Of a DNA stretch of 64,000 nucleotides, positions 1-9,031 are shown in pieces; the stretch's first letter is position 1; every line of letters starts with the position of its first letter. Location: contig NZ_ACVP01000004.1 in NCBI RefSeq assembly GCF_000175635.1, positions 28,822 through 92,821 on the forward strand, read 5' to 3'. A program made the position numbers and the translations under genes. The notes under the pieces were generated by a model, which was not told where the DNA came from, ran no database searches, and worked only from the letters and a program-made list of their open reading frames with translations. Source of the DNA: Corynebacterium tuberculostearicum SK141 (GTDB lineage Bacteria > Actinomycetota > Actinomycetes > Mycobacteriales > Mycobacteriaceae).

Positions 1-1600
1 CGCCGAGGCTGCCGAGCTTGCGCTTGAGTAGGAAGCCGCCAATGACCGCACCGGAGACGAAGCCAAAGCCATTGGCCGTACCGAGCAGAATCACCACGCG
101 GTCCGGGTTGGACGTCATCAATGGTGCCAAGAGAGTGAGGACGATCTTGGTCAGCGTGATGCCGGCGATGATGAAGGTTGGCGTCCAGGCTTCCTCGCGG
201 GCATAGAACACGCGCAGGTGCAGCAGCACCAAGGCATACGGGATGAGTGTGAAGGCGGAGAAGCTGATGGTCAGGCCGAGCTGCTCGGCGCTCTCGGCGC
301 CGTAGGCACCGTACTGGAAGAGGGCGCGGGCGATAGGAACGCCGAAGCCGGTCATGAAGATGACGATGGGGATAAGCGCGATGAAGGTCAGCTTGGAGCC
401 CAAGGTGAGATCGCGGACCACGGCATCTACATCGCCGTCGGCGGCGTTGCGGGACAGGCGCGGCATAATCGCCGTCAGGAGCGTCACGCCGATAACGCCA
501 TAAGGCACCTGCAGCATGAGCCAGGCATTCTGATAGACCAGCGGGGCGCCGGCATCCGCATAGGCGGCCACGCGAGAGGTGACCACGTAGCCCAGCTGGG
601 AGATGGCCACATAAGTAATAATGGCCAAAGCCATGCCGCCGAATTGCTTGATGCGGGCATCCAAGCCCCACTTAGGGCGCAGATTAATTCCGGCCTTCTT
701 GAGATACGGCAATAGGATGAGGCACTGCACCATGACCGCTGTGGTGGTGCCCAAGCCCAAGAGCATGACGTGTGGATCGGCCACCGGCGTGGGTTCATGC
801 GGGTCGAGCTCGCCTGGCAGGAAGCGATAAGCCAGCAGCACGCTAATGGAGATGAAGTTATTGATCACCGGCGCCCAGGCGCCCGGACCAAAGACATTCT
901 TGGTATTAAGGACGGCCTGGAAGAGGGCGAAGAGGCCGTAGAAAAGAATCTGCGGCAGCAGCAAGAAGGCCAAGGAAGTTGCCTGTACGGCATTGGCCTT
1001 GGAATCTTCCGGCAGCATCATCCTGGTTAAGAAGGGTGCTAGCACCACTGAGGCGATGGTAACTATGCCCAGGATGGAAAAGGCCAGGGTAAATAGCCGC
1101 CGGACAAAGGTCTCACCGCGGTCCGTGTCTTCCTTTTCGGCCCGCACGAGGACGGGCACGACCAGAGAGGTCAGCACCGCACCCAAAACGATCTCGGTGA
1201 CGAGGTTGGGGATCTGGTTGGCGCTACTAAACGCAGTTCCCACCGTGGCGCCGAGCGTGGCGCCGATGAGCATCTGGCGCAAGAAGCCAGTGATGCGGGA
1301 CAGCAGCGTCGCGATGGCCATCGTGCCTGTTGCGCGGATGACATCCTGATTGGATGATTCATTGTCCGCGTTGCGTCCAGTGAGCGCGGACTTATCCTCC
1401 TCAGGAGGAACGGTGGTGTCCTTCACCGCTGGGGTGGGGCGCTTTTCTGGTACCGGAGCGGGAGGAGAGGCCTGGACGATGCGGCCGCGGGCACCCGCCG
1501 GGGCGGGGTGCTCTGCCGGCACGGCGGCATCCTTCGGGTCAACTACACCCGCAGGTGACTTCTCCACGTGTTCGGCCTCGCGGCCAGTCTTATCAGTCAT
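1..1600 (-). CDS. murJ: MurJ/MviN lipid II flippase (partial, C-terminus beyond window)
   Basis: This is a polytopic membrane protein of the MOP/MATE-like MurJ family, which moves lipid II across the cytoplasmic membrane for peptidoglycan synthesis. About 533 residues are visible and no stop codon is reached before the window edge. Residues 1-90 form a hydrophilic Pro/Glu/Ala-rich cytoplasmic extension. The first helix begins near residue 90, followed by the family-typical stretch LLSRITGFLRQ and many hydrophobic helices. The ATG at 1600 follows the DUF6049 stop (1619) by 18 nt. The order NUDIX - DUF6049 - murJ matches mycobacterial Rv3908-Rv3910, supporting one operon. Mycobacterial MviN carries a C-terminal pseudokinase domain; that part cannot be judged here. 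Confidence 0.93.
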   Translation of the reverse strand, partial: MTDKTGREAEHVEKSPAGVVDPKDAAVPAEHPAPAGARGRIVQASPPAPVPEKRPTPAVKDTTVPPEEDKSALTGRNADNESSNQDVIRATGTMAIATLLSRITGFLRQMLIGATLGATVGTAFSSANQIPNLVTEIVLGAVLTSLVVPVLVRAEKEDTDRGETFVRRLFTLAFSILGIVTIASVVLAPFLTRMMLPEDSKANAVQATSLAFLLLPQILFYGLFALFQAVLNTKNVFGPGAWAPVINNFISISVLLAYRFLPGELDPHEPTPVADPHVMLLGLGTTTAVMVQCLILLPYLKKAGINLRPKWGLDARIKQFGGMALAIITYVAISQLGYVVTSRVAAYADAGAPLVYQNAWLMLQVPYGVIGVTLLTAIMPRLSRNAADGDVDAVVRDLTLGSKLTFIALIPIVIFMTGFGVPIARALFQYGAYGAESAEQLGLTISFSAFTLIPYALVLLHLRVFYAREEAWTPTFIIAGITLTKIVLTLLAPLMTSNPDRVVILLGTANGFGFVSGAVIGGFLLKRKLGSLG

Positions 1601-1618
1601 AGAGGATACAACTTCAAC

Positions 1619-3814
1619 TTACTTTTTAAGCCTTTGTGATTTTTTGCGCCGATGGCGGCCTAGCCGGAAGAGCGTGGCTAAGACCAGCGCAAGGGCGCCG
1701 GCTATGCCGACGCCATACACGCCTACGATACCGGCACGCGTTTGCACAGCGATATTGATGGGCTCGGAGATGGTTTGCTTTTCTGGGGTAGCAAGCCATA
1801 GGCCAATGTCCGTGCGATCGGCGTCCTTAGGCATATCGGCGGTCATGGATACAGTAATAGAGCCCTTGGCCGGAATACGGACGCTCTTGGGTGTGTTGAG
1901 GCGCGCGCCATCGGGGGCATCGTATTGCAGCTTGGCCTCCACCGGTAGTGGCAGGCCATTTTCTGCCACGATGAGCAGCGGCGATGACTCGGATACGCGG
2001 GTATAGACATTGCCCGGTGGGATAAGCGCCACAGAAGAACGCAGGTCCCGCAGCGTATCCGAATGCACGTCCATCGTGTCAGTGAACCGGCGCTGCGCCT
2101 CCGCATTGGCGCCCAAGCTATCGCGGTTGGTCAGCGAGAGGGCGGCGAGCAGATCCCGGCGCAAAGGCAAGACAAATTCATAGCGAGTGAGTGCGATATC
2201 TGGATCATCGACCATGATATTCATCAGCTCATCGGTATAGCGGGCTTGCTGCTCCACGCGGACGATGTCGGATTCGGCAAAGGCGGCGGGATCGCTAAAG
2301 GGGCTGCCAGGTAGTGAACCGGGCTCCGCGGTCTCCTGCTTCAGGCTGCCGACGGTGCGCGGATGGGACTTACCGGAAGCGATGAGCGCCTCGGCAGAGT
2401 CGAGTGCGTACTCGGCCGCGCTGGGATCCAAGTAATTGGGCAAGCGCGCCACGGTGTCATCGCTTGCGGCCAAGCTCAACGCGGCGCCGCCGGTGATGGC
2501 ACGAGAAAGATCGGAATCGAGCGAGTAATCGTAGCGCAACTCCGGGTTGGAATATCCCACCGTCTGTGGCTTGGAGCCGGTTTGGGCGAGGAGGGCGCCC
2601 AGGGAGGCGTCGAAAGTCACGGCGCGGCCGGGCCACGAAGTATTATCCGCCACCAACGCGGGCAGGGGCAGTTGCTGATCCACATAGCCGGAGCCGACCG
2701 CGAGCACGGTGGTGGCCGGCTTGGCACCGAGGATTCGCTCGATGGTGTGATTGCCGCGTTGTAGCCCCTCATAAGTAAGGAAGGGATTATTCGCCTTGGC
2801 CACGGAGGAAGCATTGGCGTTCGCCCACGGCATAGACATAAAGCAATCGAGCTCGCGCAGGCGCTTGAGCCAGCGGGCAGCATCCTCTTTCCCCGTGCCG
2901 GGTTCGAGGTGCACATCGTCCTCGTTAGTAAACCACGAATCGCGCAGGCGCTTAGGGCGCTCGGCTTGAGGTGGGCGGGCCGAACCTACCTTATAGCCCT
3001 CCGCCATGCGGTTGACCGTATCCAAAAGGGCGGGATCGATGGCTACGCAGCCTGCCCCGCGCAGATCATGGTTGGCATACGTGCTGACCAAGCGATCGAG
3101 CCGGCCACCCTCCGCCAGCTCACCGGCCAGCTCATCAGAGGAGAGGATAAGGTCCTCTCCCCCAGCGCCGCCTGGTACCGAGTCAATATCGGCGCTGATG
3201 GGATAGACCACGGTGAGATCGTGGGGTGTGGGATCCGAGGGGGCATCGCCAAGCGCCTGCTCCTTCCCCTTCACCTGGCCTACGAGGCGTTCCTCCGCAA
3301 AGCTGACCGCCTCGCCGCCTACGGTGCCGGTGAGGGTAAAGAGCAGCGGATAGGAGCCAGGCTCTTCGATGGCCAGGGTCTGCTCGCCGTGCAGGGAGGT
3401 AGGAACCTGGAAGGTGACCTCCCGGGATTCGCCCGGCTGCAGGGGCGCGGTGGAAGTGCTGGGACCGTAATACGGGAATTCGCCGGTGGCCAGCTGCGTG
3501 CGTGCCTGCGCGGTGTCCTCCACGGCATCGCCGCGGCGGCTCGTGAGCTGGAGATCCTCCATGGCTTCATCGGTAGGATTGTGCAGCCGGAAGGTCAGTT
3601 TCAGGTCCTTGCCCACGGAAAAAGGCTCAGCCGCAAGGAGATCAAGGTTGGCCCGCTCCGGCCCGCGCGCACCCAACCATGCCTGGATATCCTGCTGCTT
3701 TTCGGCGGCCGCGTCCATCTGCGCGGCGGCTTCTGGTAGCGGCAGGCACAAGCCCCACCCCGCTACCGCCATGCAGCCGCCCACGGCGGCCCAAGACTTC
3801 AGGCGTAGGCGCAT
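1619..3814 (-). CDS. DUF6049 family envelope protein
   Basis: A 731-residue protein positioned like mycobacterial Rv3909, between a NUDIX hydrolase and murJ. The N-terminus looks like a signal peptide (basic MRLRLK, hydrophobic core, AAAQ cleavage region near residue 32). A single hydrophobic helix near residues 692-715 is followed by a very basic tail (RLGRHRRKKSQRLKK), so the bulk should be outside the membrane with a short cytoplasmic anchor. The middle has beta-rich segments resembling Ig-like folds. Its ATG overlaps the NUDIX stop by one base (TAATG), indicating translational coupling. Function is unknown; the tight link to murJ suggests a role in cell-wall assembly, which is inference only. 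Confidence 0.85.
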   Translation of the reverse strand: MRLRLKSWAAVGGCMAVAGWGLCLPLPEAAAQMDAAAEKQQDIQAWLGARGPERANLDLLAAEPFSVGKDLKLTFRLHNPTDEAMEDLQLTSRRGDAVEDTAQARTQLATGEFPYYGPSTSTAPLQPGESREVTFQVPTSLHGEQTLAIEEPGSYPLLFTLTGTVGGEAVSFAEERLVGQVKGKEQALGDAPSDPTPHDLTVVYPISADIDSVPGGAGGEDLILSSDELAGELAEGGRLDRLVSTYANHDLRGAGCVAIDPALLDTVNRMAEGYKVGSARPPQAERPKRLRDSWFTNEDDVHLEPGTGKEDAARWLKRLRELDCFMSMPWANANASSVAKANNPFLTYEGLQRGNHTIERILGAKPATTVLAVGSGYVDQQLPLPALVADNTSWPGRAVTFDASLGALLAQTGSKPQTVGYSNPELRYDYSLDSDLSRAITGGAALSLAASDDTVARLPNYLDPSAAEYALDSAEALIASGKSHPRTVGSLKQETAEPGSLPGSPFSDPAAFAESDIVRVEQQARYTDELMNIMVDDPDIALTRYEFVLPLRRDLLAALSLTNRDSLGANAEAQRRFTDTMDVHSDTLRDLRSSVALIPPGNVYTRVSESSPLLIVAENGLPLPVEAKLQYDAPDGARLNTPKSVRIPAKGSITVSMTADMPKDADRTDIGLWLATPEKQTISEPINIAVQTRAGIVGVYGVGIAGALALVLATLFRLGRHRRKKSQRLKK

Positions 3815-4467
3815 TACCGTGGGGTCACTTTCCCCGCCGCGGCTTCCTTTCGTGCGAGATCGGGAAGGAGATCATGCGCGATGCGCGCCAGCTTGCGCTC
3901 ATCGGCGTAGGCCAAGTGCTCGATGAGTTCAGAGACGGGGATCCACGAGACCTCAGTGACCTCTGGATCCTCATCGTTCATAATGCCGTCTACAAAACGC
4001 AGCAAGTGGTGGTGCACGGTCTTATGGATGCGCACCCCATCAGAGACGAACCAGTAATCAATCATGCCGAGGTCCGCAAAAACCTCACCAGAAATGCCGG
4101 TTTCTTCCCATACCTCGCGTTCAGCGGTAACCTCCTTGGCCTCGCCATTTTCCACGTGGCCCTTGGGCATGGACCACAGCAGGCGCCCGCGGCGGTCAAG
4201 GCGGCCAATGAGCGCCACATAGAGCCGGGAAAGGTCGACATTGCCATTGGCATCGACGCACTCCGCCAAGCCGGAGACAACGAGGCCGCCCGCGGAGGTT
4301 TCATCGCGGGTTTCCATGGCCGTGGATTGGCCATTGCCACCGCGGTAGGGCTTGCGCTGCTGAGTGGTGCGGCGCGCGCGATTATCCGGCCGGCGGCGCC
4401 GCCTGCGCCGAGACCGGTTGCGGTTGCGGCCGCCTCCCTTGGAGGGGCCCTGTTCTTGGTTAGTCAT
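3814..4467 (-). CDS. NUDIX hydrolase (MutT4-like)
   Basis: A 217-residue NUDIX pyrophosphohydrolase. The Nudix box (G-x5-E-x7-REVWEETG) lies at about residues 103-125. The first 45 residues are extremely Arg-rich (a run of seven Arg near residue 20) and probably disordered or nucleic-acid binding. The ATG at 4467 is preferred over an in-frame TTG nine bases upstream because a TACGAT hexamer ends 8 nt before it, fitting leaderless transcription. It heads the operon NUDIX - DUF6049 - murJ and is divergent from cca, as in mycobacteria (Rv3908 versus pcnA). The substrate is not predictable from sequence. Confidence 0.9.
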   Translation of the reverse strand: MTNQEQGPSKGGGRNRNRSRRRRRRRPDNRARRTTQQRKPYRGGNGQSTAMETRDETSAGGLVVSGLAECVDANGNVDLSRLYVALIGRLDRRGRLLWSMPKGHVENGEAKEVTAEREVWEETGISGEVFADLGMIDYWFVSDGVRIHKTVHHHLLRFVDGIMNDEDPEVTEVSWIPVSELIEHLAYADERKLARIAHDLLPDLARKEAAAGKVTPR

Positions 4468-4475
4468 CCCTGCCA

Positions 4476-4488
4476 ATCGTAGTAGACT
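4476..4488. promoter_or_regulatory. Back-to-back leaderless promoters for NUDIX operon and cca
   Basis: On the minus strand TACGAT (4481-4476) is followed 8 nt later by the ATG of the NUDIX gene. On the plus strand TAGACT (4483-4488) is followed 7 nt later by the GTG of cca. Neither start has a Shine-Dalgarno sequence. The two -10 elements are separated by a single base, so the promoters should compete. No mapping data; inferred from spacing. Confidence 0.6.
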
Positions 4489-4495
4489 CTCACCC

Positions 4496-5932
4496 GTGAA
4501 TTTTCAGGACACTCAGCTAATCGGCGTTCTTGCCCGCGCGGAATCCACCGTCTCCTCCCTCAGCAGCCTGCTGGGCGGACTGGTGGAGAAATTTGCCGCG
4601 CGGGGCTACTCGCTCTACCTCGTGGGCGGCTCTGTGCGCGATGCGCTTTTGGGTCGCTTGGGAAATGACCTGGACTTTACTACCCCGGCCCGCCCCGAGG
4701 TGGTCAAGGAGATCCTCGATGAGTGGGCCGAAACCGTGTGGGATACCGGCATAGACTTCGGTACCGTCTCCGCGGCCTACAAGGGCCAGCAGATTGAGAT
4801 CACTACCTTCCGTTCCGATTCTTATGACGGCCAGTCCCGCAATCCTGAGGTGGTTTACGGTGACACCTTGGAAGGTGATCTTGTCCGGCGCGACTTCAAG
4901 GCCAATGCGATGGCCATTGAGCTGCTTGCCGACGCCTCCTTTAAGTTCCACGATCCCCTCCACGGCCTCCACGACATAGCTGACCGGGTGCTCGATACCC
5001 CGGATAAGCCGGAGATCTCCTTCCATGATGATCCGCTCCGCATGCTGCGTGCGGCTCGGTTTGCCTCTCAGCTAGAATTTCGCGTGGCCGATCGCGTCGT
5101 GGAGGCCATGCGGGATATGGCTGGCGAGATCCAGCGCATCACCGTCGAGCGCGTGCAGGTGGAGCTGGATAAGCTCATCTGCGGCACGGCCCCGTGGGAT
5201 GGCATTGATCTACTGGTATCTACGGGAATCGCGGACTATATCTTCCCGGAGATCCCCGCGCTACGCATGACCGCGGACGAACACGCGCAGCACAAGGACG
5301 TCTATGCCCACTCGCTCAAGGTGCTAAGCCAGGCCATGGATCAAGAGGAAGATGGTCCTGATCTTGTCCTGCGCTGGGCGGCGCTGCTGCACGATATTGG
5401 CAAGCCGGATACCTTTGATAACACCGATGGCAAGGTCTCCTTCCACCACCACGAGGTGGTGGGCGCCAAGCTCGCCCGCAAGCGCCTGCGGAAGTTGAAA
5501 TACCCCAAGGCCACCACGGAGTCCATCGGCCAGTTGGTTTATTTGCACATGCGCTTCCATGGGTTTGGGGAAAATCAGTGGACTGATTCCGCCGTGCGCC
5601 GCTATGTCACCGACGCCGGCGATCTCCTTCCCCGATTGCACAAGCTGGTGCGCGCCGATTGCACCACCCGCAATGCCAAGAAGGCCCGTCGCCTCCAGCG
5701 CACCTACGATCAGCTGGAAGAGCGCATCGAAGAGATCGGCCGCAAGGAGGACCTGGCGCGCGTGCGTCCAGACCTCGACGGCAACGAGATCATGGAGATC
5801 TTAGGCCTCCAGCCCGGCCCTGAGGTGGGCCAGGCGTGGTCCTATCTCAAGGAGCTGCGCCTCGAGCATGGACCCCTCGAGCGCGAGGACGCGATTGCGA
5901 AGTTGCGCGAGTGGTGGGATTCTAAACAGTGA
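4496..5932 (+). CDS. cca: CCA tRNA nucleotidyltransferase
   Basis: A 478-residue class II nucleotidyltransferase that adds or repairs the 3'-CCA of tRNAs. The N-terminal signature [12 protein letters not shown] lies near residue 41 and the catalytic metal-binding GNDLDFTT follows. An RNA-binding domain comes next, and a C-terminal HD domain ([11 protein letters not shown]) is present as in actinobacterial and E. coli enzymes. The GTG start at 4496 gives the expected family length; an upstream in-frame extension into the divergent gene encodes Arg-rich nonsense and is rejected. The stop codon overlaps the next gene's ATG (TGATG). Confidence 0.94.
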   Translation: MNFQDTQLIGVLARAESTVSSLSSLLGGLVEKFAARGYSLYLVGGSVRDALLGRLGNDLDFTTPARPEVVKEILDEWAETVWDTGIDFGTVSAAYKGQQIEITTFRSDSYDGQSRNPEVVYGDTLEGDLVRRDFKANAMAIELLADASFKFHDPLHGLHDIADRVLDTPDKPEISFHDDPLRMLRAARFASQLEFRVADRVVEAMRDMAGEIQRITVERVQVELDKLICGTAPWDGIDLLVSTGIADYIFPEIPALRMTADEHAQHKDVYAHSLKVLSQAMDQEEDGPDLVLRWAALLHDIGKPDTFDNTDGKVSFHHHEVVGAKLARKRLRKLKYPKATTESIGQLVYLHMRFHGFGENQWTDSAVRRYVTDAGDLLPRLHKLVRADCTTRNAKKARRLQRTYDQLEERIEEIGRKEDLARVRPDLDGNEIMEILGLQPGPEVGQAWSYLKELRLEHGPLEREDAIAKLREWWDSKQ

Positions 5933-6528
5933 TGTTTGCCGATAGATTATTCAACGCCCTCGAGCGCAATGACCCCGCCCCCGGCCAGCTGCTCATCGCC
6001 GCTCCGGGCATGCTTTCGCCGGAATTCGCCCGTTCCGTCATTCTCGTCATTGAGCACAATGACATGATGACCTTCGGCGTGGATCTGACCAAGCGCTCCG
6101 AGGTGGCGATTTTCAATGTGCTGCCAGAATGGCTTCCCGTTGTGGCCAAGCCGCAGGCGCTGTACATCGGCGGCCCGCTCAATCAGCAATCCGTCGTAGG
6201 GCTCGCGCAGACCAACCAGGGCGTCGATCCGGACAAGCACGACCGACTCACCCGCCTCGCCCCGCGCCTCGCGCATGTGGATCTGCGCGCGGAGCCGGAA
6301 GAGATAGAGCCCTTGGTCTCGGGTATGCGCATGTTTGCCGGCTACGCCGAGTGGGGCCCGGGCCAGCTAGAAGAGGAAATCGAGGCCGGCGAATGGTTCG
6401 TCTCCCCTGCCCTGGCCCAAGACGTTATTACGCCGGGCCCGGCCGACCTCTGGTCCGATGTTATGAAGCGCCAACCCATGCCGTTGCCGTTGTACTCCAC
6501 CTATCCTGTCAACGTGGAAGACAATTAA
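5932..6528 (+). CDS. YqgE/AlgH family protein (UPF0301)
   Basis: A 198-residue member of the YqgE/AlgH family, homologous to mycobacterial Rv0038. The N-terminal GQLLIAAPGM and the IGGPLNQQ and EWGPGQLEEE segments are family signatures. It is a soluble protein of unknown biochemical role. The ATG overlaps the cca stop (TGATG); a GTG three bases upstream is an alternative start. It is translationally coupled to cca. Confidence 0.9.
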   Translation: MFADRLFNALERNDPAPGQLLIAAPGMLSPEFARSVILVIEHNDMMTFGVDLTKRSEVAIFNVLPEWLPVVAKPQALYIGGPLNQQSVVGLAQTNQGVDPDKHDRLTRLAPRLAHVDLRAEPEEIEPLVSGMRMFAGYAEWGPGQLEEEIEAGEWFVSPALAQDVITPGPADLWSDVMKRQPMPLPLYSTYPVNVEDN

Positions 6529-6554
6529 TTCCTATCGAGCTGCAGGCAGTGGGC

Positions 6555-6560
6555 TACACT
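6555..6560 (+). promoter_or_regulatory. Leaderless -10 element of brnF
   Basis: TACACT ends 7 nt before the ATG at 6568 and no ribosome binding site precedes it, so the transcript probably starts at the start codon. The promoter lies in the 39-nt gap after the YqgE gene. Confidence 0.55.
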
Positions 6561-6567
6561 AGCCCGC

Positions 6568-7296
6568 ATGCGTGAGGATATTGCACAAGGCTTGCGGGAT
6601 ACCTGGGCCGCCGCCATCGGCCTTATTCCCCTCGGCCTAGCCTTCGGCCTGCTCATGGTCCAATCTGGCTTCAGTTGGTGGTGGACGCCTATTTTCTCCA
6701 TCGTCATTTACGCCGGCTCGATGGAGTTCCTCGCCATTTCCATGGTCACCGGCGGCGCCACAGCCGTGGCTTCTCTAGTCACCGGTTTCATGGTGAACTT
6801 CCGCCATATTTTCTATGGCCTCACCTTTCCCCGCCACCGCATTCGCTCGCGCCTAGGCAGGGCTTATTCCACCTACGCGCTTACCGACGAAACCTATGCC
6901 ATCGTCTCCTCCCTCCCCACCGATGACCGTCCGACCGGGGCCCGGATCCTCACCATCCAAATTTTTTGTCAGGCCCTGTGGGTAGGCGGTGGCATTGTCG
7001 GTGCTCTCGCCGGCCAGGTCATTCCCTCTACCGTGCAGGGCATGGAATTCGCCCTAGTGGCGCTGTTCGTCGTGCTGGCTATGGATTCCTTCCGCAATAA
7101 CCAGGACCTTTCTTTACCCCTAAGCGCGGCGATGGTGCGGATCCTCGCGGCCGCCTTCGCCCCTGGACAACTCCTCATGGTGGCCCTGAGCGCCTACTTC
7201 ATCCTGCTCATTATTCGGTACCTATCCCCACGCGTCGATGCGGCTTTTACCTTGCGTAGACGAGGCGACGTTAAGAGATTCCGTGAGGAGTACTAA
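6568..7296 (+). CDS. brnF: AzlC/BrnF branched-chain amino acid exporter, large subunit
   Basis: A 242-residue integral membrane protein of the AzlC family (LIV-E). In C. glutamicum BrnF with BrnE exports isoleucine, leucine, valine and methionine. The family pattern GLAFGLLM near residue 25, the segment GSMEFLA and several hydrophobic helices are visible. Its stop overlaps the ATG of brnE (TAATG). No lrp regulator gene is adjacent, unlike the C. glutamicum locus. Confidence 0.88.
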   Translation: MREDIAQGLRDTWAAAIGLIPLGLAFGLLMVQSGFSWWWTPIFSIVIYAGSMEFLAISMVTGGATAVASLVTGFMVNFRHIFYGLTFPRHRIRSRLGRAYSTYALTDETYAIVSSLPTDDRPTGARILTIQIFCQALWVGGGIVGALAGQVIPSTVQGMEFALVALFVVLAMDSFRNNQDLSLPLSAAMVRILAAAFAPGQLLMVALSAYFILLIIRYLSPRVDAAFTLRRRGDVKRFREEY

Positions 7297-7628
7297 TGCC
7301 CGCTGGAATCACCCTTGCTTCCATCGCGGCCGTCCTAGTTCCCGTCGGCCTCATTACCGTTGTACTACGCCAACTTCCTTTCTCCTTTGTGAAATGGATG
7401 AAGGATAGTCAGTTCTTTTCCTTGCTCGGCATGATGATGCCTGTCGGAGTGATGACCATCTTGGTGGTGTATACCGTCCACGGGCAGTCCAGCGCCCCCG
7501 GTGGCATCTGGGCGGCTCTCCTCGGAGTGGTGGTCACTTTCCTGCTGCATCTGTGGAAGCGGGAGTCTGCGCTGTCCATCTTCGGCGGAACCGCCTTCTA
7601 TATGCTCCTCGTCAACGTAGTCTTTTAG
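7296..7628 (+). CDS. brnE: AzlD/BrnE branched-chain amino acid exporter, small subunit
   Basis: A 110-residue AzlD-family membrane protein with four predicted helices, the small partner of BrnF. Gene order and one-base overlap with brnF support a two-component exporter. Family-typical size. Confidence 0.87.
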   Translation: MPAGITLASIAAVLVPVGLITVVLRQLPFSFVKWMKDSQFFSLLGMMMPVGVMTILVVYTVHGQSSAPGGIWAALLGVVVTFLLHLWKRESALSIFGGTAFYMLLVNVVF

Positions 7629-7640
7629 CCCTTGCGATTC

Positions 7641-7949
7641 TTATAGGCCGAACTTGGCGGTGGCTTCGGACCACAGGGCGTCGAACCGAGACTGGTCCAC
7701 GTACTGCGCGCTGATGTCCGGAAAATCGTCGTAGGTGTCCGGGTGAGGGACAACCTCTTGCGGCTGATCCACGTTTCCCGTGGAACTGGTAGGTGTTGCT
7801 ACCCCGACGATGGCATCCGAGGGATCAAGCGCAATCATGCGCACCATGCGGCAGCTGCTTGCGTCGCGCTCTTCCATTTCCGCCATGTGAATTGCTGAGC
7901 CGACGCCGGGCACATTCAGTTCGGTTCGTACGTAAAGGTAATTCGTCAT
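7641..7949 (-). CDS. Conserved hypothetical protein, 102 aa
   Basis: A soluble 102-residue acidic protein of unknown function. It has no signal peptide or membrane segment. Notable segments are HMAEMEERDASSC, MIALDPSDAIVGV and a C-terminal FPDISAQYV. The coding case rests on good codon structure and a leaderless promoter (TACACT, 8 nt before the ATG). It is convergent with brnE and downstream of the symporter gene, which ends 15 nt upstream of its start. I do not recognise a catalytic motif. Confidence 0.75.
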   Translation of the reverse strand: MTNYLYVRTELNVPGVGSAIHMAEMEERDASSCRMVRMIALDPSDAIVGVATPTSSTGNVDQPQEVVPHPDTYDDFPDISAQYVDQSRFDALWSEATAKFGL

Positions 7950-7957
7950 GGCACTTA

Positions 7958-7963
7958 AGTGTA
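7958..7963 (-). promoter_or_regulatory. Leaderless -10 element for the 102-aa protein
   Basis: TACACT on the minus strand ends 8 nt before the ATG at 7949. It lies immediately after the stop codon of the upstream symporter gene, so the small gene may be transcribed separately. Confidence 0.5.
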
Positions 7964-7964
7964 G

Positions 7965-8930
7965 TTACGTGCCGGGGTGCTGCGCGTAACGGGCCGCTAG
8001 CCACGAACACATCATCAACTGAACCTGGTGGTAAATCATCAACGGGAGGATCAGTAGACCAAGAGACGCGCCGCCAGAAGCAAAGATAACCGAGGCCATG
8101 GGGAGTCCCGTGGCCAATGATTTTTTCGATCCACAGAACTCGATAGCGATGGTATCGGCGCGGTTGAATCCCATCTTTTGGCTCGCCTTTCTGGTGAGCC
8201 ACAGCATGAAGGCAACGAAGATTGCGGCGAAGACGACCAGGAACGCCAGGTCCCACAGAGAAATAGAGGACCAAATTCCGTCCACCACACCCTTAGAAAA
8301 AGCGGAATACACCACCATCGCGATTGAGCCGCGGTCCACGACTTTAGTGGCCTTGCTTTGTGCAACCTTGCCTACCCAGCGCCGAGTAAGCTGACCTAAA
8401 ACAAATGGCGCTAACAATAGAAGGGCGATTTCGCCGAATACTGACGTATCGATGTGAACTCCTCCCCCAGTTCCCATGAGGAACATGACGAGCAATGGAG
8501 TGATGATCACTCCCACTAAGTTTGAGGCAGAAGCCGATACGATTGCGCCCGCCACGTTTCCCTTCGCGATTGAGGTGAAGGCAACCGACGACTGCACCGT
8601 GGATGGAACCAGCGTGAGGAATAAGATGCCCAGGTACATGTCGTGCGATATGACAGCGGTGAGTGGGCGCAGAGCTATGCCTATAAGCGGGTAAACCACA
8701 AAGGTGAAAGCGAGAATTGTGAGGTGTAGCCGCCAGTGCTTGAGCCCGTTGAGGGCTTCTTGAGTGGAAAGCCTCGCGCCATACAAGAAGAAGAGTAGCG
8801 CGATGGCCACGTTTGTTAATTGGCCGACAATGTCGGCAAAGTTCCCGCGGGCTGGTGCGATTATCGCAATGATGACCGCCAGGATAATGAGGACAATAAG
8901 CGGGTCGGGCTTTTTCAAACGCTGCAGCAT
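7965..8930 (-). CDS. Bile acid:sodium symporter family protein
   Basis: A 321-residue membrane protein of the BASS/SBF family (YfeH-type, SBF-like). About ten helices are visible. The motifs LFFLYGARLS (helix 2), LTLVPSTVQSSVAF and EFCGSKKSLATGLPMA are typical of this family, whose members move bile acids, keto acids or related organic anions with sodium. The substrate here cannot be assigned. The ATG at 8930 follows a TAAACT hexamer by 6 nt, so it is probably leaderless. Confidence 0.87.
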   Translation of the reverse strand: MLQRLKKPDPLIVLIILAVIIAIIAPARGNFADIVGQLTNVAIALLFFLYGARLSTQEALNGLKHWRLHLTILAFTFVVYPLIGIALRPLTAVISHDMYLGILFLTLVPSTVQSSVAFTSIAKGNVAGAIVSASASNLVGVIITPLLVMFLMGTGGGVHIDTSVFGEIALLLLAPFVLGQLTRRWVGKVAQSKATKVVDRGSIAMVVYSAFSKGVVDGIWSSISLWDLAFLVVFAAIFVAFMLWLTRKASQKMGFNRADTIAIEFCGSKKSLATGLPMASVIFASGGASLGLLILPLMIYHQVQLMMCSWLAARYAQHPGT

Positions 8931-8936
8931 GCTAAG

Positions 8937-8942
8937 AGTTTA
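8937..8942 (-). promoter_or_regulatory. Leaderless -10 element of the BASS symporter
   Basis: TAAACT on the minus strand ends 6 nt before the ATG at 8930. Confidence 0.5.
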
Positions 8943-8992
8943 AACCCGGTTCGTATTCACATGCTGCAGATACTCGAGCCGAGAAAACACAA

Positions 8993-9022
8993 CCCGTGTA
9001 GTTTCACGTGAAACCACACGGG
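8993..9022. terminator. 30-bp palindrome (one mismatch) centred on a parS site
   Basis: The arms CCCGTGT and ACACGGG flank the parS 14-mer, giving a 30-bp inverted repeat with one mismatch and no loop. It lies between the Rieske gene end (9032) and the symporter promoter (8937), both on the minus strand. It could form a strong hairpin that ends Rieske transcription, but there is no U-tract, so a terminator role is only possible. Confidence 0.4.
9001..9014. promoter_or_regulatory. parS: parS site 1 (ParB binding), intergenic
   Basis: Perfect GTTTCACGTGAAAC, the core of the bacterial parS consensus TGTTTCACGTGAAACA. Located downstream of the Rieske gene inside a longer palindrome. ParB loads here for origin segregation. 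Confidence 0.92.
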
Positions 9023-9031
9023 AAATGCTCT

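Noticed and set aside
4364..4495. N-terminal extension of cca
   Set aside because: Encodes Arg-rich sequence antisense to the NUDIX N-terminus; the family start fits GTG 4496.
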